Assembly: GCF_000967965.1 (NCBI RefSeq)
Contig: NZ_LACC01000012.1
Location: forward strand, 268,751 to 332,750
Direction of reading: 5' to 3'
Source of the DNA: Pseudomonas fluorescens
GTDB taxonomy: Bacteria > Pseudomonadota > Gammaproteobacteria > Pseudomonadales > Pseudomonadaceae
Length of the DNA stretch: 64,000 nt
Shown here in pieces: positions 25,923 to 34,659 of this stretch. The notes under the pieces were generated by a model. It saw only the letters and a list, made by a program, of their open reading frames with translations, had not been told where the DNA came from and did not search any database. Position 1 is the first letter of the stretch. Every line of letters begins with the position of its first letter. The translations under genes were made by a program, and so were the position numbers.

Positions 25923-26792
25923 TCAGCGACCGAGATACACCTCGATCACCCGCTCGTTGTCCTGTACCTGCTCCAGCGACCCTTCGGCCAGCACGCTGCC
26001 CTGATGCAACACCGTGACGTGGTCGGCAATCGAACCGACGAAGCCCATGTCGTGCTCCACCACCATCAGCGAGTGCTTGCCGGCCAGGCTCTTGAACAGC
26101 TCGGCGGTGAATTCGGTTTCGGCGTCGGTCATGCCCGCCACCGGCTCATCGAGCAGTAGCAATTGCGGGTCCTGCATCAGCAACATGCCGATCTCCAGGA
26201 ACTGCTTCTGACCGTGGGACAGCAAACCGGCGGGGCGATTGACTGAGGAGGTCAGGCGAATGGTCTCCAGCACTTGGGCGATGCGGTCTTTCTGTTCGCC
26301 GTTCAGGCGAGCCCGCAGGCTGGCCCACACTGACTTGTCGGTTTTCTGCGCCAGTTCCAGGTTCTCGAACACGCTCAAGGCTTCGAACACCGTGGGTTTC
26401 TGGAACTTGCGACCGATGCCGGCCTGGGCGATCTGCACTTCGCTCATTTGCGTCAGGTCCAGGGTTTCGCCGAACCAGGCCTTGCCGTGGCTGGGGCGGG
26501 TCTTGCCGGTGATCACGTCCATCAGCGTGGTCTTGCCTGCGCCGTTGGGGCCGATGATGCAACGCAACTCACCGACGCCGATGTACAGGTTCAGATTGTT
26601 CAGGGCGCGGAAGCCGTCGAAGCTGACACTGATATCTTCCAGGGTCAGGATGGTGCCGTGGCGGGTGTTCAGGCCTGGACCGACGCGTTGGCCAAGGCCG
26701 ATGGCATCGCGGCTGCTGCCGGCGTCCTTGTTGGGCTCCACAGGAAAAAAAGCTGGTTCGAGCATGAATTCAGCCGTCGCAGTGACTCTCAT
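25923..26792 (-). CDS. urtD: Urea ABC transporter ATP-binding subunit UrtD
   Basis: 289 residues, LivG-like. Walker A is G-P-N-G-A-G-K-T-T, the signature is L-S-H-G-Q-K-Q-F, and Walker B is L-L-L-L-D-E-P. The N-terminal ~45 residues are an extension typical of UrtD. The start overlaps the urtC stop by 4 nt (ATGA). Confidence 0.95.
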   Translation of the reverse strand: MRVTATAEFMLEPAFFPVEPNKDAGSSRDAIGLGQRVGPGLNTRHGTILTLEDISVSFDGFRALNNLNLYIGVGELRCIIGPNGAGKTTLMDVITGKTRPSHGKAWFGETLDLTQMSEVQIAQAGIGRKFQKPTVFEALSVFENLELAQKTDKSVWASLRARLNGEQKDRIAQVLETIRLTSSVNRPAGLLSHGQKQFLEIGMLLMQDPQLLLLDEPVAGMTDAETEFTAELFKSLAGKHSLMVVEHDMGFVGSIADHVTVLHQGSVLAEGSLEQVQDNERVIEVYLGR

Positions 26793-27868
26793 AGTTCACC
26801 TCTTTTCTTCAGTAGGCCGATCACGCCTTTGGGCAGGTACAGGGTCACGACGATGAATAGCGCGCCGAGGAAGAACAGCCAGTACTCGGGAAACGCCACG
26901 GTGAACCAGCTCTTCATGCCGTTGACCACGCCGGCGCCGAGCAACGGACCGATCAAGGTGCCACGCCCACCCAGTGCCACCCAGACTGCCGCTTCGATGG
27001 AGTTGGTCGGCGACATTTCACTCGGGTTGATGATCCCCACTTGCGGCACGTACAACGCACCGGCCAAGCCGCACAACACCGCACTCAATACCCACACGAA
27101 CAACTTGAAACCACGCGGATCGTAGCCGCAGAACATCAGGCGGTTTTCCGCATCGCGCAGGGCAGTCAGCACCCGTCCGAACTTGCTTTGCGCCAGGCGC
27201 CAGCCGATGTACAGGCTCGCCACCAGCAACAGCACCGTGGCGAAAAACAGCACGGCGCGGGTGCCGGGTTCAGTGATGCCAAAGCCAAGAATGGTGCGGA
27301 AGTTGGTGAAGCCGTTGTTGCCGCCGAAGCCGGTTTCGTTGCGGAAAAACAGCAGCATCCCGGCGAAGGTCAGGGCCTGGGTCATGATCGAGAAGTACAC
27401 GCCCTTGATCCGCGAACGGAAGGCGAAGAAACCGAACACCAAGGCCAGCAACCCCGGCGCCAAAACCACCAGGCACAGGGTCCAGAGGAAGCTGCTGGTG
27501 CCGGTCCAGAACCACGGCATTTCGGTCCACGACAGGAAGGTCATGAACGCCGGCAAGCCATCGCCCGAGGCCTGGCGCATCAGGTACATGCCCATGGCAT
27601 AGCCGCCGAGGGCGAAGAATAGGCCGTGCCCCAAGGACAGCAGCCCGGCGTAACCCCAGACCAGATCCAGTGCCAGGGCGACGATGGCGTAGCAAAGAAT
27701 CTTGCCCACCAGCGTCAACGTATAGGCTGAAATATGCAGCGTGCTGTCCACCGGTAACAATGACAGCAGCGGTAGCGCCAACAGCAGAACGAGGATCATT
27801 GCACCGACAGCAATCGAGACTTTAGGGCCGGCTTTTTGGGTCGCGGTAACGAGCAGGGGCTGGTTCAT
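26789..27868 (-). CDS. urtC: Urea ABC transporter permease UrtC
   Basis: 359 residues, LivM-like, with about ten membrane helices (for example SIAVGAMILVLLLALPLLSL). The E-A-A-V-W-V-A-L-G-G-R-G-T-L-I-G-P-L-L-G-A-G block is the permease motif that docks the ATPase. It pairs with UrtB as a heterodimer in the inner membrane. Confidence 0.95.
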   Translation of the reverse strand: MNQPLLVTATQKAGPKVSIAVGAMILVLLLALPLLSLLPVDSTLHISAYTLTLVGKILCYAIVALALDLVWGYAGLLSLGHGLFFALGGYAMGMYLMRQASGDGLPAFMTFLSWTEMPWFWTGTSSFLWTLCLVVLAPGLLALVFGFFAFRSRIKGVYFSIMTQALTFAGMLLFFRNETGFGGNNGFTNFRTILGFGITEPGTRAVLFFATVLLLVASLYIGWRLAQSKFGRVLTALRDAENRLMFCGYDPRGFKLFVWVLSAVLCGLAGALYVPQVGIINPSEMSPTNSIEAAVWVALGGRGTLIGPLLGAGVVNGMKSWFTVAFPEYWLFFLGALFIVVTLYLPKGVIGLLKKRGEL

Positions 27869-29370
27869 CAGTCGATCACCCGTCCTTTGAGTGCGAAGAG
27901 ACCTTGCGGACGTTTCTGGATGAACAGAATGATCAGCGCGAGGATGAGGATCTTGCCGAGCACGGCACCGATCTGCGGTTCGAGAATCTTGTTGGCGATC
28001 CCCAGGCCGAACGCTGCCAGCACGCTACCGGCCAACTGACCGACACCGCCGAGCACCACCACCAGGAACGAGTCGATGATGTAGCTTTGGCCGAGGTCCG
28101 GGCCGACGTTGCCGATCTGGCTCAGGGCCACGCCACCGAGGCCGGCGATGCCCGAGCCGAGGCCGAAGGCGAGCATGTCCACGCGCCCGGTGGGTACGCC
28201 GCAGCAGGCGGCCATGTTGCGGTTCTGGGTGACGGCACGAACGTTCAGGCCGAGGCGAGTCTTGTTCAGCAGCAGCCAGGTCAGCACCACCACAAACAGC
28301 GCAAAGGCAATGATGACGATGCGGTTGTACGGCAGCACCAGGTTCGGCAGCACTTGAATGCCGCCCGACAGCCACGCCGGGTTGGCCACTTCGACGTTCT
28401 GCGCGCCGAACACCAGGCGAACCAGTTGAATCAGCATCAGGCTGATGCCCCAGGTGGCGAGCAGGGTTTCCAGCGGACGGCCGTAGAGGTGGCGAATCAC
28501 CGTGCGCTCCAGCGCCATGCCGATGGCTGCTGTGACGAAAAACGCCACCGGCAGCGCGATCAGCGGATAGAACTCGATGGCCTGCGGTGCGAAGCGCTGG
28601 AACATCAGTTGCACCACATAGGTCGAGTAGGCGCCGAGCATCAGCATCTCGCCGTGGGCCATGTTGATCACGCCGAGCAGGCCGAAGGTGATCGCAAGAC
28701 CCAGGGCGGCGAGCAGCAGTATCGAGCCCAGCGACATACCGCTGAATGCCTGGCCGAGCATCTCGCCAACCAGCAGTTTGCGTTTGACTTGAGCGAGGCT
28801 GGTTTCGGCCGCCGTGCGCACATTGGCATCGGCCTCAACGCTAGGTTCGAGCAAGCCTTCGAGGCGTGTGCGGGCTAGCGGATCACCGGTTTCGCCGAGC
28901 AAGCGCACAGCGGCCAGCCGTACAGCCGGGTCGGCATCCACCAATTGCAGGTTGGCCAGGGCGAGGCTCAGTGCGGCATGAACGCTCTCGTCCTTCTCGC
29001 CCGCCAGTTGTTGGTCGAGGAATTTCAACTGCGCCGGCTTGGCGCTTTTCTGTAGTTGCTGCGCGGCGGTCAGACGGAGTTTGGCATCGGTGGCGAGCAA
29101 CTGGTGACTGGCCATGGCCGTGTCGATCAGACCCCGCAGGCGGTTGTTCAGACGCAAGGATTTCGGCTGGCCGTCGACGCTCAACTCGCCTTGTTGCAGG
29201 GCGTTGATCAGTTCGATACGGGCCGGATCGGGTTGCGCGGCCCAAGCTTCCAACAGCCTGGCTTGCTGCACGGGATTGGCGGCGACGAAGTCTTCGGCGT
29301 CACCGGCGTGAGTGGCCATCGGCAGTAAAAATGCGATGGCCAAGATGAGACGATAAAGGGCGGTGGGCAT
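27868..29370 (-). CDS. urtB: Urea ABC transporter permease UrtB
   Basis: 500 residues if started at the ATG at 29370, where a signal peptide begins at once (MPTALYRLILAIAFLLP) and AAGG lies upstream. An ATG at 29394 is open too but lies against a REPIN. The first ~200 residues are a periplasmic helical domain found in long UrtB proteins but absent from LivH. The C-terminal ~300 residues form the membrane permease. It overlaps urtC by one base. Confidence 0.94.
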   Translation of the reverse strand: MPTALYRLILAIAFLLPMATHAGDAEDFVAANPVQQARLLEAWAAQPDPARIELINALQQGELSVDGQPKSLRLNNRLRGLIDTAMASHQLLATDAKLRLTAAQQLQKSAKPAQLKFLDQQLAGEKDESVHAALSLALANLQLVDADPAVRLAAVRLLGETGDPLARTRLEGLLEPSVEADANVRTAAETSLAQVKRKLLVGEMLGQAFSGMSLGSILLLAALGLAITFGLLGVINMAHGEMLMLGAYSTYVVQLMFQRFAPQAIEFYPLIALPVAFFVTAAIGMALERTVIRHLYGRPLETLLATWGISLMLIQLVRLVFGAQNVEVANPAWLSGGIQVLPNLVLPYNRIVIIAFALFVVVLTWLLLNKTRLGLNVRAVTQNRNMAACCGVPTGRVDMLAFGLGSGIAGLGGVALSQIGNVGPDLGQSYIIDSFLVVVLGGVGQLAGSVLAAFGLGIANKILEPQIGAVLGKILILALIILFIQKRPQGLFALKGRVID

Positions 29371-29394
29371 AGATAGTCGCCTTGAAGCGGACAT

Positions 29395-29483
29395 TGTAGG
29401 AGCGAGCCTGCTCGCGATAGCGGTTGTTCAGTCACAGAAGTGTTGAACGTGCCGCCGTCATCGCGAGCAGGCTCGCTCCTACA
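29395..29483. repeat. REPIN, class 2, inside the urt operon
   Basis: tgtaggagcgagcctgctcg and the inverted cgagcaggctcgctcctaca enclose about 50 bp. It occupies most of the 158-bp gap between urtA and urtB and could form a stable structure in the mRNA, lowering expression of urtB-E relative to urtA. Confidence 0.92.
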
Positions 29484-29528
29484 GGGATTTGTGTCGGGCC
29501 CGAATGCTTGGGCCCGACATCCAATGGC

Positions 29529-30794
29529 TCAGTTGCTCTTCACCGCATACTCCGGTTTCTTGTCGTTGCCCGGGATGAACGGGCTCCACGGCTGGGCGCG
29601 GATCGGCCCTTCGGTCTGCCACACCACGTTGAACTGACCGTCGGCCTGGATCTCGCCGATCATCACCGGCTTGTGCAGGTGGTGATTGGTCTTGTCCATG
29701 GTCAGGATGTAGCCGGACGGCGCGGCAAAGGTCTGGCCGGCCAGGGCTTCGCGGACTTTGTCGACGTCGGTGGATTTGGCTTTTTCTGCCGCTTGCGCCC
29801 ACATGTGGATACCGACGTAAGTGGCTTCCATCGGATCGTTGGTCACCGCTTTGTCGGCGCCCGGCAGGTTGTGTTTCTTGGCGTAGGCTTTCCAGTCATC
29901 GACGAACTTCTTGTTCACCGGATTCTCGACCGACTCGAAGTAGTTCCACGCCGCCAGGTTGCCCACCAGTGGCTTGGTGTCGATGCCGCGCAGTTCTTCT
30001 TCGCCGACCGAGAACGCCACGACCGGAACGTCGGTGGCTTTCAGGCCCTGGTTGGCCAGTTCTTTATAGAACGGCACGTTGGAGTCGCCGTTGACGGTGG
30101 AGATAACCGCCGTCTTGCCACCGGCCGAGAACTTCTTGATGTTGGCGACGATGGTCTGGTAGTCGCTGTGGCCGAACGGGGCGTAGACCTCTTCGATGTC
30201 CTTGTCGGCCACGCCTTTGGAGTGCAGGAACGAACGCAGGATCTTGTTGGTGGTGCGTGGGTAGACGTAGTCGGTGCCGAGCAGGAAGTAGCGCTTGGCG
30301 CTGCCGCCTTCTTCGCTCATCAGGTATTCAACGGCAGGGATCGCCTGCTGGTTCGGCGCTGCGCCGGTGTAGAAGACGTTTGGCGACATCTCTTCGCCTT
30401 CGTATTGCACCGGGTAGAACAGCAGGCCGTTGAGTTCTTCGAACACCGGCAGTACCGATTTGCGCGACACGGAAGTCCAGCAACCGAACACCACGGCGAC
30501 CTTGTCCTGGGTCAGCAATTGACGGCCCTTCTCGGCGAACAGCGGCCAGTTCGATGCAGGGTCGACCACCACTGGCTCCAGCATCTTGCCGTTCACGCCA
30601 CCCTTGGCGTTGATCTCATCGATGGTCATCAGCGCCATGTCTTTGAGCGACGTCTCGGAGATCGCCATGGTTCCGGACAACGAATGCAGAATACCGACCT
30701 TGATGGTCTCGGCGGCCTGGACAGTCCAGGTCATGCCCATCGCGGCAATGGATGCCGAGAGTGTGAAAGCCTTGATCAAACTGCGACGCTTCAT
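29529..30794 (-). CDS. urtA: Urea ABC transporter substrate-binding protein UrtA
   Basis: 421 residues. The N-terminal MKRRSLIKAF has a twin-arginine-like pattern, followed by a hydrophobic segment ending near V-Q-A-A-E; export by Tat or Sec is possible. The mature part is a LivK-like binding protein (KVGILHSLSGTMAISE). It captures urea in the periplasm and is first in the operon, behind a sigma-54 promoter. Confidence 0.96.
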   Translation of the reverse strand: MKRRSLIKAFTLSASIAAMGMTWTVQAAETIKVGILHSLSGTMAISETSLKDMALMTIDEINAKGGVNGKMLEPVVVDPASNWPLFAEKGRQLLTQDKVAVVFGCWTSVSRKSVLPVFEELNGLLFYPVQYEGEEMSPNVFYTGAAPNQQAIPAVEYLMSEEGGSAKRYFLLGTDYVYPRTTNKILRSFLHSKGVADKDIEEVYAPFGHSDYQTIVANIKKFSAGGKTAVISTVNGDSNVPFYKELANQGLKATDVPVVAFSVGEEELRGIDTKPLVGNLAAWNYFESVENPVNKKFVDDWKAYAKKHNLPGADKAVTNDPMEATYVGIHMWAQAAEKAKSTDVDKVREALAGQTFAAPSGYILTMDKTNHHLHKPVMIGEIQADGQFNVVWQTEGPIRAQPWSPFIPGNDKKPEYAVKSN

Positions 30795-30859
30795 TGTGCG
30801 ATCTCCATGAACTTATGAGTTTTCTTGGTTGGCAGATGCGGACTACTGAAGGTGTGTTT

Positions 30860-30875
30860 TGCAAGGGCTGTGCCC
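30860..30875 (-). promoter_or_regulatory. Sigma-54 (-24/-12) promoter of the urt operon
   Basis: On the minus strand GGGCAC-agccc-TTGCA has GG and GC exactly 10 bp apart and lies about 65 nt above the urtA ATG. The core nearly matches that at 24199-24213. Upstream, half-sites gcacca (30930-30935) and tggtgc (30958-30963) may bind NtrC, but they do not form full 17-bp sites. Confidence 0.75.
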
Positions 30876-31003
30876 GGTCGGCAAAAGGCAGGGAAATGTC
30901 GTTTTAGAGCGGTTGAACGGTTTGATGGCGCACCATGAAGGATCGCGTCTGGCGCGTTGGTGCGAAGAGTTGCGCCAGATTGGGGCGGGTAGCATCGATC
31001 AAT

Positions 31004-31093
31004 TGTGGGAGCGAGCCTGCTCTCGATAGCGCTGGGTCAGTCAACATTGGCATTACCTGAAATACCGCAATCGCGAGCAGGCTCGCTGCCACA
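31004..31093. repeat. REPIN, class 2
   Basis: tgtgggagcgagcctgctct and the inverted gcgagcaggctcgctgccac, each with one or two changes from the class-2 word. It lies upstream of the urt promoter region and just downstream of the gene ending at 31133. The remainder of the 338-bp gap holds the urt promoter. Confidence 0.88.
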
Positions 31094-31132
31094 GGATTCA
31101 ACAATGGGTATCAGTTTTGTAAGCGACGAATG

Positions 31133-31555
31133 TCAGCTTTTAATGCAGGTTTCAAAACCATGTCCGCCACCTTCGTACTCCGGGCCGTAGTAGTACTTGG
31201 TAAATGAAGTCTTTCCGTCAGGGGTTGAAGCAATTTTCGCAATCCCGACGCCGTAATCCTTGAGCGACGGATCCGTATGGGCAAAGTAAATCGCCAGGGA
31301 ACTCAAGTTGGCGGCAGCAAACCCGTCATACCGGGAGTTGTCGAGCAACGTCAGCGTAAAGCCGTAGGCACCGTGTTCGCCGGTACTCTGTTCGGCATTG
31401 AGCTTCATTTCGACAACACCTTCAAAAGGACCGATATGGCTGTCCATTCCGGTGCATTGATACCGGCCGCTGTAGTCGACGCCAGTAAAGGGTGGCTGCA
31501 CTGCCCATGCGGGCGCTGAAACAAGTGCAATGGATGCGATGAACTTCTTGAACAT
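31133..31555 (-). CDS. Small secreted protein of unknown function
   Basis: 140 residues from the ATG at 31555 (GAGGTAAAC upstream). A signal peptide (about 1-18, ending A-W-A) precedes a compact domain with Y-S-G-R-Y-Q-C-T-G and a final cysteine near the C-terminus (F-E-T-C-I-K-S), so one disulfide is possible. I do not recognise the family. It is monocistronic, and the ~195 bp upstream are strikingly A/T-rich. Confidence 0.7.
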   Translation of the reverse strand: MFKKFIASIALVSAPAWAVQPPFTGVDYSGRYQCTGMDSHIGPFEGVVEMKLNAEQSTGEHGAYGFTLTLLDNSRYDGFAAANLSSLAIYFAHTDPSLKDYGVGIAKIASTPDGKTSFTKYYYGPEYEGGGHGFETCIKS

Positions 31556-31751
31556 GTTTACCTCTTCCGCTCTTGTAGGAGTTGTGGCGATTAGGTTGTA
31601 GGAATAATCGTCATTGAAGTGCGCGAGCGTTTTATAGTTGAACTCGCGAGTGCGGAGTATGAACATGATAGTGAACTTGTTAAGCGTTAACTCAATACGA
31701 GGTTTTTCCAGGCGTAAATGCAGCTTTGAAACTTTTTAATTAAATACGGCG

Positions 31752-32762
31752 TTAACGACGTCGCATCAAGCCGATGAAGAACACCCCACCAATTGCTGCA
31801 GTGGCAACACCGATGGGCAAGTCTTCGGGGGCGATCAGTGTCCGGGCGGCGACATCGACCCAGACGAGAAACACGCTGCCGAGCAACACGCACACCGGCA
31901 GTAATCTTCGGTGTTCAGCCCCGACCAGGCGCCGCGCAATGTGCGGCACCATCAGCCCGACAAAACCGATCGAGCCGCTGATCGACACCAGAACCCCGGT
32001 CATCAATGACGCAATCAGAAACACCCGCAGGCGCACGGTGCGTGCATTCAGGCCCAGGGTCACCGCAGTCTGTTCGCCGGCCATCAGCGCATTCAGCGGA
32101 CGCGCCATGCCCAACAGCAACATCAGCCCGAGCAACACACTGGCTGTCGGCACCGCCAGCAGCTCCCAGCGTGCCAACCCGAGCCCGCCGAGCATCCAGA
32201 ACATCACCGCTGAACTGGCCCGATGGTCGCCCATGAACAGCAGCAAATTGGCAATCGCCATCATCACGAACGACACCGCCACGCCGCACAGCAGCAAGCG
32301 GTCACTGTCGAGGCGACCATGACGACTGGCGATCATCAGCACCACCAGCATGCTCAGCAATGCCCCGATGAATGCGGCGATCGGCAAGGTCAGCAGGCCA
32401 ACGATTTCACCGACATGCAGCACCACGATCACTGCGCCAAGTGTGGCACCGGAAGTCACGCCGAGCAGGTGCGGGTCAGCCAACGGGTTGCGCGTGACCG
32501 CTTGCAGCACCGCGCCGATCAGCGCCAGGCCGGCGCCCACCAGCGCGCCGAGTAGCATGCGCGGGACGCGGATCAGCCAGACGATATGTTCCTGTCCGGG
32601 GGGCCAGTCCGACACACCGAAACCGAACAGCTTGTGCAACAGGATGCGCCACACAACATCCAGCGGCACCCGCGCCGGGCCGAAACCCAAGGACACCACG
32701 CACGACACCAGCAACAGGGCACCGAGGGCGATCAGCAACAGGGCGTAGCGACGGTTGATCAT
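31752..32762 (-). CDS. FecCD-family ABC transporter permease
   Basis: 336 residues with about ten membrane helices. The family motif R-L-P-R-x-L is seen as R-V-P-R-M-L-L-G-A-L-V-G-A-G-L-A, and G-L-M-V-P-H-I-A-R occurs in the cytoplasmic loop. Such permeases import iron-siderophore, haem or cobalamin complexes. It overlaps the binding-protein gene by 4 nt and is last of three genes. Confidence 0.92.
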   Translation of the reverse strand: MINRRYALLLIALGALLLVSCVVSLGFGPARVPLDVVWRILLHKLFGFGVSDWPPGQEHIVWLIRVPRMLLGALVGAGLALIGAVLQAVTRNPLADPHLLGVTSGATLGAVIVVLHVGEIVGLLTLPIAAFIGALLSMLVVLMIASRHGRLDSDRLLLCGVAVSFVMMAIANLLLFMGDHRASSAVMFWMLGGLGLARWELLAVPTASVLLGLMLLLGMARPLNALMAGEQTAVTLGLNARTVRLRVFLIASLMTGVLVSISGSIGFVGLMVPHIARRLVGAEHRRLLPVCVLLGSVFLVWVDVAARTLIAPEDLPIGVATAAIGGVFFIGLMRRR

Positions 32763-33718
32763 TCGCCGTGGAAACCCTTGGCCAGGGTGGCGACTGCCAG
32801 CACGTTATCGATCCCCGGCGTAGCCTGCACGTAAGGGATGACGATGAAGCGCCGGTGCTTGATCGCATCCACCGATTGCAGGGCCTTGTTGCTCAGCAGG
32901 AATTGAATCTTCTGATCGGCAGTGATTTCGCTGTAATCGACGATCACGATCACCTGCGGGTTGCGCTCAACCACGGTTTCCCAATTGACCCGGGTCCAGC
33001 TCGCGTCGACATCCTCCAGGACATTGCGCCCGCCAGCGGCGTCGATCAGCGCTTGCGGCATGCCCAGGCGGCCCGAAGTCATGGCGCGGTCTTCGCCGCT
33101 GTCGTACAGGAAGACCCGCGGTTTTTCCGCAGGCAGGTCTTTGCGAATATTCGCGACTTGCGCCTGCATGTCGGCAATCAGGGCATTGGCGCGGTCCTGC
33201 ACGTCAAAGATTCTGCCGAGGTTGCGCAGGTCGTTGTAGGTGTCTTCGAGACTGGCTGGTGGGCGTTTCATCACGAAGGCGCAGGATTCGCTCAGCTCAT
33301 ACACATTGATGCCCAGTGGTTGCAGGGTTTGTGGCGTGAGGTCGCCGCCGATACGCATGCCGTAGTCCCAGCCGGCGAAGAAGAAATCGACGTTGGCATT
33401 GAGCAGGGTTTCCACCGACGGGTACTTGGCCGCCAGTTCCGGCAAGCCTTCGAGAATGCTCTGCATCTCGGGCGTCACGGCCTTCCAGCCACTGATGCCG
33501 CTGTAACCGGCCATCTGCGGCTTGAGGCCGAGGGCGAGCATCATCTGAGTCATGTTGATGTCGTGGCTGAGGGCGTGTTTTGGTGCCTGCTTGAAGGTTA
33601 CCTCGCGGTTGCAGCTTTTGATTGTCAGCGGGTAGCGGGTGGCTTCGGCCAATGCCTGGGCGCTGCCCAGCAGCATCGCGAGACAGAGACAGGAGCGCAG
33701 CAGGGAACGCAAAGTCAT
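32759..33718 (-). CDS. Periplasmic iron-complex-type ABC substrate-binding protein
   Basis: 319 residues. The signal peptide (about 1-25) ends at A-L-A-E-A, with no lipobox in the right place. The mature part is a BtuF/FhuD-like two-lobe protein (V-D-F-F-F-A-G-W, A-L-I-D-A-A-G-G-R-N-V). The ligand may be a ferric siderophore, cobalamin or another metal chelate; the motifs do not decide. It overlaps both neighbouring genes by 4 nt. Confidence 0.88.
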   Translation of the reverse strand: MTLRSLLRSCLCLAMLLGSAQALAEATRYPLTIKSCNREVTFKQAPKHALSHDINMTQMMLALGLKPQMAGYSGISGWKAVTPEMQSILEGLPELAAKYPSVETLLNANVDFFFAGWDYGMRIGGDLTPQTLQPLGINVYELSESCAFVMKRPPASLEDTYNDLRNLGRIFDVQDRANALIADMQAQVANIRKDLPAEKPRVFLYDSGEDRAMTSGRLGMPQALIDAAGGRNVLEDVDASWTRVNWETVVERNPQVIVIVDYSEITADQKIQFLLSNKALQSVDAIKHRRFIVIPYVQATPGIDNVLAVATLAKGFHGE

Positions 33719-34503
33719 GGTTGGGTTATCCAGGTGATTCGTGGGTAGCTGTGCAGCGGATGTTTATCGATCAGCGCTTCGACGCCGAACACACTGCGCA
33801 GCAGCGCAGCCGTCAGGACTTCTTTCGGTGTGCCGCTGGCGACGATACGACCATGGTTGATCACGTACAGCCGATCACAGAAAGCCGCCGCCAGATTGAG
33901 ATCATGGATGCTCGCCAGGGTGCCGATGTTCAAGCGCTTGACCAACTGCAAAAGCTCAAGCTGATAGCGCGGGTCGAGGTGGTTGGTCGGCTCGTCGAGG
34001 ATCAGTAACTGTGGTTGCTGGGCCAGGGCGCGGGCGAGGATGACTCGCTGTTTTTCACCACCGGAGAGGGTGGCGAACCCGTGGTCTTCGAAGCCCTTGA
34101 GGCCGACGGATTCCAGGGCCTGATTGATCAGGTCGCGGTCTTCAAGGGTGTCGCCATCGAACAGGCCTTTGTGCGGCGTGCGGCCCATGGCGACCACCTC
34201 GAAGACGGTCAGGCCGAAGGCATCAGGGAATTCCTGCAACACCACGGCGATGCGTTGTGCGCACCAACGTGAGGATTGTTTCCAGACGTTCTGGTGATCG
34301 AGCCTGACCTCGCCGCTTTCCGGTTTATTGAAGCGCCAGGCACAGCGCAACAGGCTGGTCTTGCCGCTGCCGTTGGGGCCGATCAGCCCGACGAACTCAC
34401 CGGCGGCAACGTGCAGCGAGGCATCACGCAGCTGGAATTGGTGATGGCAATGGCCGTGACCCAGTGGGGACCAGGTGAGGTTTGTGAGGTTCAGCGAGGT
34501 CAT
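33715..34503 (-). CDS. FecE-like ABC transporter ATP-binding protein
   Basis: 262 residues. Walker A G-P-N-G-S-G-K-T-S, signature L-S-G-G-E-K-Q-R, Walker B L-L-I-L-D-E-P-T-N-H-L-D. It powers the permease at 31752 and is first of the three genes. I saw no Fur box upstream; the region holds a REPIN instead. The location just beyond the copper genes may be chance. Confidence 0.93.
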   Translation of the reverse strand: MTSLNLTNLTWSPLGHGHCHHQFQLRDASLHVAAGEFVGLIGPNGSGKTSLLRCAWRFNKPESGEVRLDHQNVWKQSSRWCAQRIAVVLQEFPDAFGLTVFEVVAMGRTPHKGLFDGDTLEDRDLINQALESVGLKGFEDHGFATLSGGEKQRVILARALAQQPQLLILDEPTNHLDPRYQLELLQLVKRLNIGTLASIHDLNLAAAFCDRLYVINHGRIVASGTPKEVLTAALLRSVFGVEALIDKHPLHSYPRITWITQP

Positions 34504-34532
34504 GCAGTGGCTCTTGAGGTGATGCCAAGGGC

Positions 34533-34603
34533 CCCATCGCGAGCAAGCTCGCTCCCACAGGTCTTACGCAATCCCTGTGGGAGCGAGCTTGCTCGCGATG
34601 GGG
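34533..34603. repeat. REPIN, class 2, short spacer
   Basis: ccatcgcgagcaagctcgct and the inverted agcgagcttgctcgcgatgg are near-perfect over more than 25 bp, with about 18 bp between. It separates the ABC genes from the PepSY gene. Confidence 0.93.
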
Positions 34604-34659
34604 CTGAGTTGATGCGCGGGGAGTTTACAGTGCCTTTCGCCCCGCGCATCTCGCCTGTT

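Noticed and set aside
34504..34659. Fur box before the ABC ATPase gene
   Set aside because: The region is a REPIN; no A/T-rich 19-bp Fur-like palindrome seen.
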